Source: an uncultured Bacteroidales bacterium (GTDB lineage Bacteria > Bacteroidota > Bacteroidia > Bacteroidales > P3). From it: a stretch of DNA of 32,995 nucleotides. Each line of letters begins with the position of its first letter. Positions within the stretch are counted from its first letter, which is position 1. The stretch spans positions 1-32,995 of the forward strand of contig ONQD01000032.1 in NCBI GenBank assembly GCA_900319865.1, written 5' to 3'. The position numbers were made by a program, and so were the translations under genes. Under the pieces are notes generated by a model. It saw only the letters and a program-made list of their open reading frames with translations, made no database searches and was not told the DNA's origin. Below, piece by piece: positions 24,445 through 31,850 of the stretch.

Positions 24445-26919
24445 ATGTTACTATCTGAATTACAAACTGGTGAGAAAGGTGTCGTTGTTCGTGTATCGGG
24501 CCATGGGGCTTTTCGCAAACGCATTATCGAGATGGGATTCATCAAAGGAGTCACCGTTGAATCCATCTTAAATGCCCCTCTCAACGACCCCATTAAATAT
24601 CGAATCATGAATTTCGAGGTGTCACTTCGTCGCAGTGACGCCACAAAAGTGGAAGTCATAAGCCTTGATGAATTCCAAACCAACCAATACTTCACTGAGA
24701 CTGAATCAACCGAAGACAGTCAACCCTCACCATCCAACACATCGTTCAGCGAAAACAAGTCACCACGAGGCACAATAAAGCCAAATCCCTTCAAAACAAT
24801 CAATGTTGCCCTTGTCGGCAATCCCAACTGTGGAAAAACCAGTATATTCAACATCGCTGCCCATGCACATGAACGAGTCGGCAACTACAGTGGCGTTACC
24901 GTCGACGAGAAAATCGGCACATTCCACCATGGTGGATACACATTCAACCTTGTCGACCTCCCCGGAACTTATAGCCTCAGCGCCTATTCTCCGGAGGAAC
25001 TATACGTACGCAAGCACATCATCGAGAAAAACCCAGACATCATTCTCAATGTCGTAGATGGAAGCAACCTCCAACGCAACCTCTACCTCACCACCCAACT
25101 CATCGATATGGATATCACCATGGTGATGGCTCTCAACATGTACGACGAGCTGCTCCGCAGTGGCGATAAACTCGATATCGACCAACTCTCCACATTGCTC
25201 GGTATGCCCATTGTGCCTACCACTGGACGAAATGGTGATGGTATCGACAAGCTATTCGACAAGATAATCGAAGTATTCGAAGGACGTGATACCAAATCCC
25301 GACATATACATGTAAACCATGGGAAAATCCTCGAGCAACACATCAGCACACTCCGCACCGAGCTCTACAATCATGGCTTCAGCGACAACCTCTCAACTCG
25401 CTTTCTTAGCATCAAACTTCTTGAAAACGACAAACAGCTTGAAACCTATGCCAATGAACACGACCCAGACGGAAGTGTGATTCGTATGAGAGATCAAATC
25501 GCTGAAGAGTATATACGAAACAGCGGACACGTCTTTGTCAATCAGATGAATGACAAAGGCCACAAAGTATCTCTCGATTCCCATCCACAAGACATCGAAA
25601 GTGCTATCACCGATGCCAAATACGCATTCGTCCGCGGTGCCTTGGCCGAGTGTTATGTCAAGAACGAGAAAACAACACTTCACCAACTCACCGACAAAAT
25701 CGACTCCATTGTCACCCACCGGTGGCTTGGCTACCCTGTTTTCCTCATCTTCATGTTCATCACCTTCTTCTGCACCTTCGCCATTGGGCAATATCCTATG
25801 GATTGGATTGACGCCCTTTTCACATGGTTTGGTGAAATTGTGGGCGATGCCATGTCGCCAGGCCCCCTCCGCAGTCTTCTTGTCGATGGTATCATCACCG
25901 GCATCGGGAGCGTTATCGTGTTCCTGCCCAACATTCTAATCCTTTATCTTTTCATTTCATTCATGGAAGACAGCGGCTACATGGCCCGAGCTGCTTTCAT
26001 CATGGACAAGCTGATGCATCGTATGGGTCTACATGGTAAAAGTTTCATCCCCATGATAATGGGATTCGGATGCAATGTTCCCGCCATTATGGCTACCCGC
26101 ACCATCGAAGACCGGAAAAGCCGACTCCTCACCATGTTGGTCATCCCCATGATGAGTTGTTCCGCCCGCATCCCCACCTATGTCATACTTATCTCGGCAT
26201 TCTTCAACCGCCATGCTGCCCTCATACTGACAGGACTCTACATGCTGGGCATGATTATGGCCGTTTTGATGGCCAAATTGTTCAGCCGTTTCGTAGTCAA
26301 GGGCGAGAGCCTTCCGTTTGTCATGGAACTCCCACCCTATCGCATGCCTACAGCCAAATCAGTTTTGCGCCACACATGGGAGAAAGGCAAGGAATATCTG
26401 AAAAAGATGGGCACTATCATTCTGTTCGCCAGCATTCTGGTATGGAGTCTAGGCTATTTCCCACACCACGACCGCTACGCTACCGCCCACCAACAGATGG
26501 AAAACTCCTATCTTGGTATGATAGGCAAGACCATTGAACCCGTCATGACTCCCTGTGGATTCGATTGGAAACAAAGCGTCTCTCTCCTGGCCGGTGTTGC
26601 CGCCAAAGAGGTCGTGGCCAGCACAATGGGTGTACTCTATGCCTCGGCCGAGGAAGAGTCACAACTCAACGAGGTAGGCCTCGATAGTGACGAGGGAGAA
26701 CTCCGCATAGCTCGCCTTGTCCACGAAAACATGACCCCTCTATCAGCTGCCAGCATGCTCATTTTCATACTCCTCTACATGCCTTGCCTATCCACCATCA
26801 TCGCTATCAAAAATGAAAGTGGCAAATGGAAATGGGCATTGTTCACTATGCTCTATACTATTGGCCTCGCCTGGATAGCGGCCACCGCATTCTTCCAAAT
26901 TGCCTCATTGCTACTATAA
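24445..26919 (+). CDS. feoB: FeoA-FeoB fusion, ferrous iron transporter
   Basis: This 824-residue protein imports Fe2+ across the inner membrane. Residues about 1-74 are a FeoA SH3-like domain (LLSELQTGEKGVVVRVSG, RIIEMGFIKG). A polar linker (about 80-115) joins it to FeoB. The G domain has Walker A GNPNCGKTS (residues 125-133), DLPGTYSL (G3) and NMYDE (G4). The membrane part has two gate motifs, with GCNVPAIMATRTI and MMSCSARIPTYVIL carrying the conserved Cys residues, and a C-terminal Gate block (LLAGVAAKEVVASTMGVLY). FeoA-FeoB fusions are typical of Bacteroidota. It starts at an ATG about 27 nt downstream of the -7 box. A small FeoB-associated Cys-rich protein is encoded 2 nt downstream. 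Confidence 0.96.
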   Translation: MLLSELQTGEKGVVVRVSGHGAFRKRIIEMGFIKGVTVESILNAPLNDPIKYRIMNFEVSLRRSDATKVEVISLDEFQTNQYFTETESTEDSQPSPSNTSFSENKSPRGTIKPNPFKTINVALVGNPNCGKTSIFNIAAHAHERVGNYSGVTVDEKIGTFHHGGYTFNLVDLPGTYSLSAYSPEELYVRKHIIEKNPDIILNVVDGSNLQRNLYLTTQLIDMDITMVMALNMYDELLRSGDKLDIDQLSTLLGMPIVPTTGRNGDGIDKLFDKIIEVFEGRDTKSRHIHVNHGKILEQHISTLRTELYNHGFSDNLSTRFLSIKLLENDKQLETYANEHDPDGSVIRMRDQIAEEYIRNSGHVFVNQMNDKGHKVSLDSHPQDIESAITDAKYAFVRGALAECYVKNEKTTLHQLTDKIDSIVTHRWLGYPVFLIFMFITFFCTFAIGQYPMDWIDALFTWFGEIVGDAMSPGPLRSLLVDGIITGIGSVIVFLPNILILYLFISFMEDSGYMARAAFIMDKLMHRMGLHGKSFIPMIMGFGCNVPAIMATRTIEDRKSRLLTMLVIPMMSCSARIPTYVILISAFFNRHAALILTGLYMLGMIMAVLMAKLFSRFVVKGESLPFVMELPPYRMPTAKSVLRHTWEKGKEYLKKMGTIILFASILVWSLGYFPHHDRYATAHQQMENSYLGMIGKTIEPVMTPCGFDWKQSVSLLAGVAAKEVVASTMGVLYASAEEESQLNEVGLDSDEGELRIARLVHENMTPLSAASMLIFILLYMPCLSTIIAIKNESGKWKWALFTMLYTIGLAWIAATAFFQIASLLL

Positions 26920-26921
26920 TT

Positions 26922-27113
26922 ATGTTACAGAACGTCCTGGTCATCATCATCATCGCAGCCGCAATCTTCTTTACTGTCTACAAATTGATTCAAACAGTCA
27001 AGGGCAATAAGGGATGCAACTGTTCTCACTGCCCCTACTCCGGCAAAGAGTCATCCCAATGCCATTGTTCTAATTGCTCCATAAAACTACCTGACATCAA
27101 TCCTGACAACTAA
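26922..27113 (+). CDS. FeoB-associated Cys-rich membrane protein
   Basis: This 63-residue protein has one N-terminal membrane helix (NVLVIIIIAAAIFFTVYKLI) and a Cys-rich tail (CNCSHCPYSG, CHCSNCS), matching the FeoB-associated Cys-rich family. It starts at the ATG 2 nt after the feoAB stop, so it is co-translated. The cysteines could bind iron or protect the transporter; the role is analogous to FeoC only by position and is unproven. The frame is open further upstream, but that part lies inside feoAB. Confidence 0.88.
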   Translation: MLQNVLVIIIIAAAIFFTVYKLIQTVKGNKGCNCSHCPYSGKESSQCHCSNCSIKLPDINPDN

Positions 27114-27271
27114 TTATCCATAACAAAGAGGGCGTCACAAAAGTCACCTTATTTGCCGATATGAGAAGACGACTGTTTCAAAGAAAAGAACAGATGAGGT
27201 TGGCAATCCCCCTCGCGAGGTTACAATGCGAGGAGATGGGGCATAGAAGAAGCAACAGTGATAACAAGGTC

Positions 27272-27313
27272 ATAAAAAATGAGCCACGGCAAGCAGAGTG
27301 TGCTTGCCGTGGC
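27272..27313 (-). terminator. Terminator of the first AraC gene (repeated element)
   Basis: A 12-bp perfect stem GCCACGGCAAGC/GCTTGCCGTGGC (27283-27294 and 27302-27313) with a 7-nt loop. On the minus strand it is followed by CTCATTTTTTATG, giving a U-run. A near copy ends the second AraC gene. The stretch 27114-27271 shows no gene. Confidence 0.85.
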
Positions 27314-27355
27314 TGTGGTAGTCTTACGGAATGCGGACTGTCGTAGGGTTGGGGT

Positions 27356-28258
27356 TTAGCTTTTGGCCTGCATCCGCTTGCGGTATTCGGCAGGGGTGAA
27401 GCCTGTACCTGTGCGGAAGAATTTGTTGAAGTTGCTCTGATCCATGCCGCCGAGCTCGAGGGCTATGGAGAATATAGACTGGTCGGAATATTGCAGCAGA
27501 CGACAGGCCTCTGTGAGGACACGTTCTTTGACAATAGCAGCCGGAGTGCTGTTCACAGTTGTGCGGACAGCACTGGCGAGTGCTTTTTCGGAAACAGCAA
27601 GACTCTCGGCATACTGCCACACAGACCAACCATCCTTGAAGTGTTCTTCCAACAGGTGACGGAAGCGGATGTACAGTGCATGGCTGGGGTTTGTAATGTC
27701 CATCGTCAAACCTACAAAGTTGGGAATCGAGCGCTGCACTATGATAAGGATGAGTTGGAACAAGTATTGCAAAGCCCTGCGGTGACCAAAGGCACTCGGA
27801 GGCTGGACACTCTCGGTACGAATATCTTCAATAAGGTCACGTATGATTGGAGCTGCCACACTGCTCAGTTGGTAGAAAGGCTGGGCATAGGCGGCATCAA
27901 GGATGTTGTATTTCAGTAGAAGATTTTCCTTGTGCGTGTCGTCCATAAGGAAACTTTCATTAAAACAGATGGATGTGCCGCAAGTTCCCTCGTTATGGGC
28001 GATATACATCACCTGTCCGGGCTGTACAATGAAGACGGTGTTAGGCCCGTAATGGTAGTTCTTTCCGTCAACTACGGTGATACCGTTGCCCGACGACACC
28101 CAAGCAACTTGGTAGAAATCGTTACGCTGAGGCTGTGCCGTCACTTCGCGATTGTTACCCAGTACATCCTCCAAATTGTACAATGTAAACCCCATCTCTT
28201 GGTCTTGAGGAAACAAACTATTTGTTTTTATCTCATTGTTATCCAGTTGCTTCTTCAT
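27356..28258 (-). CDS. AraC-family transcriptional regulator 1
   Basis: This 300-residue protein has an N-terminal cupin-like sensing domain (residues about 35-110: FYQVAWVSSGNGITVVDG, YGPNTVFIVQPGQVMYIAHN) and a C-terminal AraC-type double HTH. The first helix pair is WQYAESLAVSEKALASAVRT; the second is SIFSIALELGGMDQSNFNKFF, with GFTPAEYRKRMQ as the classical end. The effector is unknown. It is divergent from a 99-bp leader element and a set of exported proteins, which are its likely targets. The promoter (TATATTTG) is at 28291-28284. It has only weak similarity to the second AraC protein at 31851-32756, mostly at the HTH. Confidence 0.88.
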   Translation of the reverse strand: MKKQLDNNEIKTNSLFPQDQEMGFTLYNLEDVLGNNREVTAQPQRNDFYQVAWVSSGNGITVVDGKNYHYGPNTVFIVQPGQVMYIAHNEGTCGTSICFNESFLMDDTHKENLLLKYNILDAAYAQPFYQLSSVAAPIIRDLIEDIRTESVQPPSAFGHRRALQYLFQLILIIVQRSIPNFVGLTMDITNPSHALYIRFRHLLEEHFKDGWSVWQYAESLAVSEKALASAVRTTVNSTPAAIVKERVLTEACRLLQYSDQSIFSIALELGGMDQSNFNKFFRTGTGFTPAEYRKRMQAKS

Positions 28259-28283
28259 TTATCAGAACTTTGAATACATAGTG

Positions 28284-28291
28284 CAAATATA
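28284..28291 (-). promoter_or_regulatory. Promoter of AraC gene 1
   Basis: TATATTTG on the minus strand, about 26 nt before the ATG. The same GCAAATATACAAA context recurs before AraC gene 2 (32792-32804), so the regulator promoters are also alike. Confidence 0.6.
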
Positions 28292-28420
28292 CAAAAAAGC
28301 AATGATATAGAAATCTTTTTTATACTTCAGATTTCTGGTATATTTCCTCCTTTCGATGGTGAAATTCGAAAAGTACCATGAAAGGGAAGAATTAAATAAC
28401 TCCACACCCCAGCAATGGAT

Positions 28421-28519
28421 GTACTTTTGCATCAGAAAACAGGGATAAAAAAGTTTTCAACAAGTGACTGAAAAACCAAGTGATTAAGGGTAAAAATATC
28501 AATAAAGAAAGGATAAAAA
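28421..28519 (+). repeat. 99-bp promoter/leader element, copy 1
   Basis: These 99 bp are identical to 32897-32995. The copy starts exactly at a -7-like TACTTTTG (28422-28429), so most of it would be 5' leader RNA. Inside are a 6-bp hairpin (GAAAAC 28435-28440 with GTTTTC 28453-28458), a direct repeat CAAGTGA (28461-28467, 28477-28483; 16-nt period), and two GGATAAAAA motifs (28443, 28511). Sequence immediately upstream is only loosely similar between copies. It could be an AraC target, a conserved 5' UTR, or part of a repeat family. Confidence 0.95.
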
Positions 28520-28529
28520 CAGAAGAAAT

Positions 28530-28634
28530 GTGCGGCCTGACAGAAAGGACAGGATAGCGACCAAACTGTTTTATTGCAGTATCGTGGCGGTGATAATCGC
28601 TATAGACATATTGGCAATAATACTGACGAAGTAA
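28530..28634 (+). CDS. Possible 34-residue single-pass membrane peptide
   Basis: A GTG-started frame of 34 codons directly after the leader element reads RPDRKDRIATK, then LFYCSIVAVIIAIDILAIIL, then TK. This is a basic N-terminus followed by a roughly 20-residue hydrophobic helix and a terminal Lys, the typical layout of an inner-membrane small protein. A purine-rich AGAAGAAA precedes it. Against it: the start is GTG, the frame is short, and a competing out-of-phase ATG at 28528 gives only 9 codons. I recognise no family. Between it and 28789 only short frames are seen. Confidence 0.35.
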   Translation: MRPDRKDRIATKLFYCSIVAVIIAIDILAIILTK

Positions 28635-28788
28635 AAGTTAATCAACATAATGTTCAACCTCAAAAAACGACCATGAAAGAAGACACCAGTTAAAAACAAA
28701 ACATCAAACAGAAACACAAGGCAATGTACAAAAAAACAAACTTAAAAAACAATAATTTATCAAAGTAATAACATTTAAATTTTCAACA

Positions 28789-29694
28789 ATGAAAAAACAA
28801 ACTAAATTTTTCGTAGTGGCTATCGCAGCCTTAATCACAATTGGAAGCATCGTTTTTGTTTCCTGCAACAAGGAAAAAAACAATGATGCAAATGGGAATC
28901 TATCAAGAGGTCCGGAGAAAATCACACTTGAATCACCAAGAAATGCAAACAACCCGTATGACACAATTGGTGCTTTGCATAACATCCTGATGGATTATTG
29001 TAGGGAGAAAGTGAGGGAGTATTACATGGATTATGGGGAATGGGACGTTCCCGCTGCCGACGATATTGCAACAATAGTATTGGCAAACCATGGGATTACA
29101 GCACCTTATTTAAATTATGACTATATTACTTCATTATTTGCCGATAGTGCCTCATGCTATGTCGATTATGCATCGACATGCGGTGCCTCGACTATTGAAA
29201 AGGAGACAGTATACAACATCGTATCTTTAGTCAGGAATCTGGTGTTGACAAATGCACCATACTCTGAGATAAAGGAGCTTATAGTAAATCAGGAAGCGAT
29301 TGTCTTACAAAATCAACTTCTGAGCAGTAACGAAAAGTTTGATATTCTTTCTGCCACTTCGGTTCTAAGACATTCCTTGCATTATTGGTTAACCAATAAC
29401 GGCTTTGATGCAGGCATGAGCCTTCCTGCCAAAGATGACGATCCGCAGCCAACTGACAACAGAGCCAGTGTATGGGAAATCGCTTTGGCAGATTTAGGAG
29501 GAGCATTATCGGGTGCATTGTCAGGAGCGTCAACTGGTGCTAACGTTTCATCAAGTTTTGAAAACCCTGTACCAGTTATAATAGTAGGTGCTGTAATAGG
29601 TGCAATTGACGGTGCCGTGAAAGCAAGCTGCGATAAGGCAACAGAAAAAGCGAAAGAAAATCAGACTCAACAATCTCAGGGTGGAGAACAATAA
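28789..29694 (+). CDS. Exported lipoprotein with glycine-zipper C-terminal region
   Basis: This 301-residue protein has a signal peptide and Cys after ITIGSIVFVSC, probably a lipobox (the residue before Cys is Ser). Residues about 40-190 are mixed helical, with Cys at CYVDYASTCG. The notable part is residues about 228-285: a helix IALADLGGALSGALSGASTG followed by a second stretch VPVIIVGAVIGAIDGAVKAS. These are small-residue (G-x-x-x-G/A) patterns like those of glycine-zipper proteins and class II bacteriocins. The last 20 residues are Gln/Lys-rich. I do not recognise the family. It is divergent from AraC gene 1, downstream of the repeated leader, and followed by a strong terminator. The DNA is more A/T-rich than the next two genes. 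Confidence 0.7.
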   Translation: MKKQTKFFVVAIAALITIGSIVFVSCNKEKNNDANGNLSRGPEKITLESPRNANNPYDTIGALHNILMDYCREKVREYYMDYGEWDVPAADDIATIVLANHGITAPYLNYDYITSLFADSASCYVDYASTCGASTIEKETVYNIVSLVRNLVLTNAPYSEIKELIVNQEAIVLQNQLLSSNEKFDILSATSVLRHSLHYWLTNNGFDAGMSLPAKDDDPQPTDNRASVWEIALADLGGALSGALSGASTGANVSSSFENPVPVIIVGAVIGAIDGAVKASCDKATEKAKENQTQQSQGGEQ

Positions 29695-29695
29695 C

Positions 29696-29735
29696 AAGGA
29701 TAGGGGGAGTCCTTCCCCCATCCTTATTTCTTATT
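29696..29735 (+). terminator. Terminator after the glycine-zipper lipoprotein
   Basis: AAGGAT-A-GGGGGA (29696-29708) pairs with TCCCCCATCCTT (29714-29725) with one bulged A, followed by ATTTCTTATTATTTG. It is strong, so the beta-barrel gene downstream (38 nt later) is probably expressed at a lower level or from another promoter. Confidence 0.85.
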
Positions 29736-29773
29736 ATTTGAAATATTCGATTCATCGATAAATAACTTAAATC

Positions 29774-30391
29774 ATGAAAAAAGTTATCATTCTGCTGGCC
29801 TCGGTGCTGGCAATCAGCGCGGCAAGCGCGCAGGAGAAGAAAGGTGGCCTGGTCTTTGAGTGCGGGATAGGGACAACCCGGTACGGAAACTATTCTGCAA
29901 TGTCGGTCTTTGCCGACCCCAGCGACAGCTACAGCCTGCTGCCGACGAAGTATGTGACATTCGGCTACCGCCACAGCGACGGCTGGTTTGTGGGGCTGAC
30001 GCTGAACAACGACGAGGGGAACACATCGTTCCAGACCCTGAACGAGAGATTCATTAACTCAAATATCCTGCTCGACTTGCGCAGGTTTTTCACGATGACC
30101 GACAGGATAGAGCTGGTGACTGGTGTGGAAATGGGGTTGCTTATCCATAGAAACACCTTCGACTACGACAATGACCATTACTCATTCAGGCGGCATGGCA
30201 TGAGTGCCCGTTACCTGATGGGTCTGAACTACCAATTGACGAAGAACCAGATTTTCGGGATAAGGGTGCTGTTCCCCTGCTATGGCTCCCTGACGGGCGA
30301 CAAGCCTGAGCTGCCCACAGGGCTCTCGGCCAACGACAAGACTCAGTCCATCGGCTGTGGCTTTCAGTTCGGGTATGGCATTGAGTTCTGA
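29774..30391 (+). CDS. Small outer-membrane beta-barrel protein
   Basis: This 205-residue protein has a signal peptide (KVIILLASVLAISAASAQ, cut after SAQ). The rest is alternating strands with aromatic ends (FECGIGTTRYGNYSAMSVF, YVTFGYRHSDGWFVGLTLN, FGIRVLFPCYGS) and a final IGCGFQFGYGIEF ending in Phe, the usual outer-membrane insertion signal. A barrel of about 8 strands would fit the length. Function unknown; I cannot assign it to a named OMP family. It sits between the glycine-zipper lipoprotein and a GC-rich lipoprotein gene, 90 nt before the latter. The DNA is clearly richer in G/C than the gene before it. Confidence 0.7.
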   Translation: MKKVIILLASVLAISAASAQEKKGGLVFECGIGTTRYGNYSAMSVFADPSDSYSLLPTKYVTFGYRHSDGWFVGLTLNNDEGNTSFQTLNERFINSNILLDLRRFFTMTDRIELVTGVEMGLLIHRNTFDYDNDHYSFRRHGMSARYLMGLNYQLTKNQIFGIRVLFPCYGSLTGDKPELPTGLSANDKTQSIGCGFQFGYGIEF

Positions 30392-30481
30392 CATCCTATA
30401 GACTGCTGAATACACATCCGGCTGCATTCCTGTCGGAAGCTACTTGTTAATTATTCATCAACACACAAAACCTCAAAAGAT

Positions 30482-31276
30482 ATGAGAACATCGGCAATTA
30501 TCTTCGCGTCCATTTTTCTCGCTGCCGCAGTGTCGTGCAGCGATGGGGAGAAGGCTTCTCCCTCACCGTCGGGACGCGTGGCACGGATGACCGTCACGCA
30601 GCACACGCCCGACACAGCCTATACGCTACAGTACACATTCCAATGGCAGGACACGCTGCTGGAGTGTGTCAGCTGCCTGCTGCCCGACGGGCGCACCGAG
30701 CGGCTGGAGTGCCGCTACGGCGGAACACTCCCGGCGGAAACTGCCGTCTATGCCGCCGACGGCAAGATGCATGAACGGTGGACCTACCACTATGCCGGGA
30801 AGAGACTCGTCGGCCAGACCCTCACCATGGACTGCTGCACGGCAGAATGCACCTTCCGATACGAAGGTTCGCGCCCCGTAGGCATCAGCTACCGCCGCCA
30901 TGCCGCCGACGGCAGGGAACACGACTACGAACACCGCTTTGCATGGCAGGGCGGCAACGTGGCGGAAGAGACCTTGCTGGAGGACGGGGTCCCGGTGCAG
31001 CGCACCGCCTTCCGCTACGGCGATACTCCCAACCCCTTACGCCTTCCCCTCGGAATGGAGCTGTCCACCTGCTGGAGCCTGACCCGCACGGGTGTAATGG
31101 GAGATTATTACCACATGCTTCCGCTGCATTTCAGCGCGGGCTGCCCCGTGGCGGCAGACTGCGACGAGGGGGCGTCGTACACGGCCGAGTACACCTGCGA
31201 CGGCGACGGCCGCCCCACCACCGCCACGCTGCAACATGGCGACATACGCACCGAAATCACTGTTGCCTACTTCTGA
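30482..31276 (+). CDS. GC-rich lipoprotein, beta-repeat type (DUF4595-like)
   Basis: This 264-residue protein has a signal peptide with lipobox (AAAVSC, Cys 19). The body is repeated beta-hairpins: YTLQYTFQWQDTLLECVSCL, ERWTYHYAGKRLVGQTLT, AECTFRYEGSRPVGISYRR, YEHRFAWQGGNVAEETLLED, TAEYTCDGDGRPTTATLQHG. This is the YxFxWxxxxLxxxxxx pattern of DUF4595-like and RHS-like Bacteroidota lipoproteins, probably surface-exposed. The function is unknown. The G/C content is visibly far above that of surrounding genes, with codons ending in G/C nearly throughout, which may indicate transfer. It follows the beta-barrel gene by 90 nt and ends before a short hairpin at 31371. Confidence 0.7.
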   Translation: MRTSAIIFASIFLAAAVSCSDGEKASPSPSGRVARMTVTQHTPDTAYTLQYTFQWQDTLLECVSCLLPDGRTERLECRYGGTLPAETAVYAADGKMHERWTYHYAGKRLVGQTLTMDCCTAECTFRYEGSRPVGISYRRHAADGREHDYEHRFAWQGGNVAEETLLEDGVPVQRTAFRYGDTPNPLRLPLGMELSTCWSLTRTGVMGDYYHMLPLHFSAGCPVAADCDEGASYTAEYTCDGDGRPTTATLQHGDIRTEITVAYF

Positions 31277-31370
31277 ACGTTTTCATTAAGACGAGCGTAA
31301 AGAGGGTGTCTCAAATGTTTTTTGGAACACCTTTGAATTATCATAATAAGGTAGTTTCTATTGATAAATC

Positions 31371-31405
31371 GAGGGCGAGATGGTTAGTCTCGCCCTCGTT
31401 GTTCT
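31371..31405. terminator. Hairpin downstream of the GC-rich lipoprotein gene
   Basis: GAGGGCGAGA (31371-31380) pairs perfectly with TCTCGCCCTC (31388-31397) around a 7-nt loop, followed by GTTGTTCTT. A plausible terminator in plus orientation; it could also end the minus-strand DUF4248 remnant. The region 31277-31370 has no gene. Confidence 0.65.
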
Positions 31406-31461
31406 TAATGTTTAGGGTTCCTCGCTGTCGTTTGTTTGATTCAGCGGTGCTTGGTTCCCTT

Positions 31462-31661
31462 TCAGGGTTCGCCGAGGAAGGAGAAGAGGATTTGGAGCTG
31501 GCGGGGTGAGAGGCGTTTCTGAGGTGGGCGGTAGCCGGTGGGACGGAGGGCATCGAGGAGCCCTGAGGTGAGGTTGATTTCTCTTGCGAGGAGTCGGCTT
31601 GCGGTTTTCTTGCTGCAATGGGGAAATAGGCTGCCGCGAGGTCTTGCTTGAACTGGTACAT
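31462..31661 (-). pseudogene. Frameshifted DUF4248-family small protein
   Basis: On the minus strand the ATG at 31661 starts MYQFKQDLAAAYFP. The reading then continues in the +1-shifted frame as HCSKKTASRLLAREINLTSG, LLDALRPTGYRPPQKRLSP and RQLQILFSFLGEP, ending at 31462. Restoring one C in the C-run (GGGG at 31620-31623 on the plus strand) joins the two parts into a normal protein of about 66 residues. The tail (GLLDALRPTGYRPPQKRLSPRQLQ..F..LGEP) is the DUF4248 family signature of Bacteroidales. Such genes are often near HU-like proteins and amidases in accessory loci; none is seen here. A sequencing error in the homopolymer cannot be ruled out. Confidence 0.75.
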
Positions 31662-31755
31662 AATACTGAAATTTTTGATTAAACAATTGGCCAAGAAGGC
31701 CGGAATTATCGTTGTCAGGAAAATTTCATATTATGCATTGTGTCGCCACAAGGTC

Positions 31756-31797
31756 ATAAAAAATAAGCCACGGCAAGCGAGGTGTGCTTGCCGTGGC
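31756..31797 (-). terminator. Terminator of the second AraC gene (repeated element)
   Basis: GCCACGGCAAGC (31767-31778) pairs with GCTTGCCGTGGC (31786-31797) around a 7-nt loop, followed on the minus strand by TTATTTTTTATG. The stem is identical to that at 27283-27313. Over 50 bp (31748-31797 versus 27264-27313) there are only 4 mismatches, one between the A-run and the stem and three in the loop. Confidence 0.88.
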
Positions 31798-31850
31798 GAT
31801 AAATCAATAGAGTTGATGGGGCAGACTTGCAAACGAATACGGAGCAACTA

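Noticed and set aside
30778-31509. 243-codon plus-strand frame overlapping the GC-rich lipoprotein gene
   Set aside because: A by-product of high G/C content; the lipobox and beta-repeat pattern are in the other frame.
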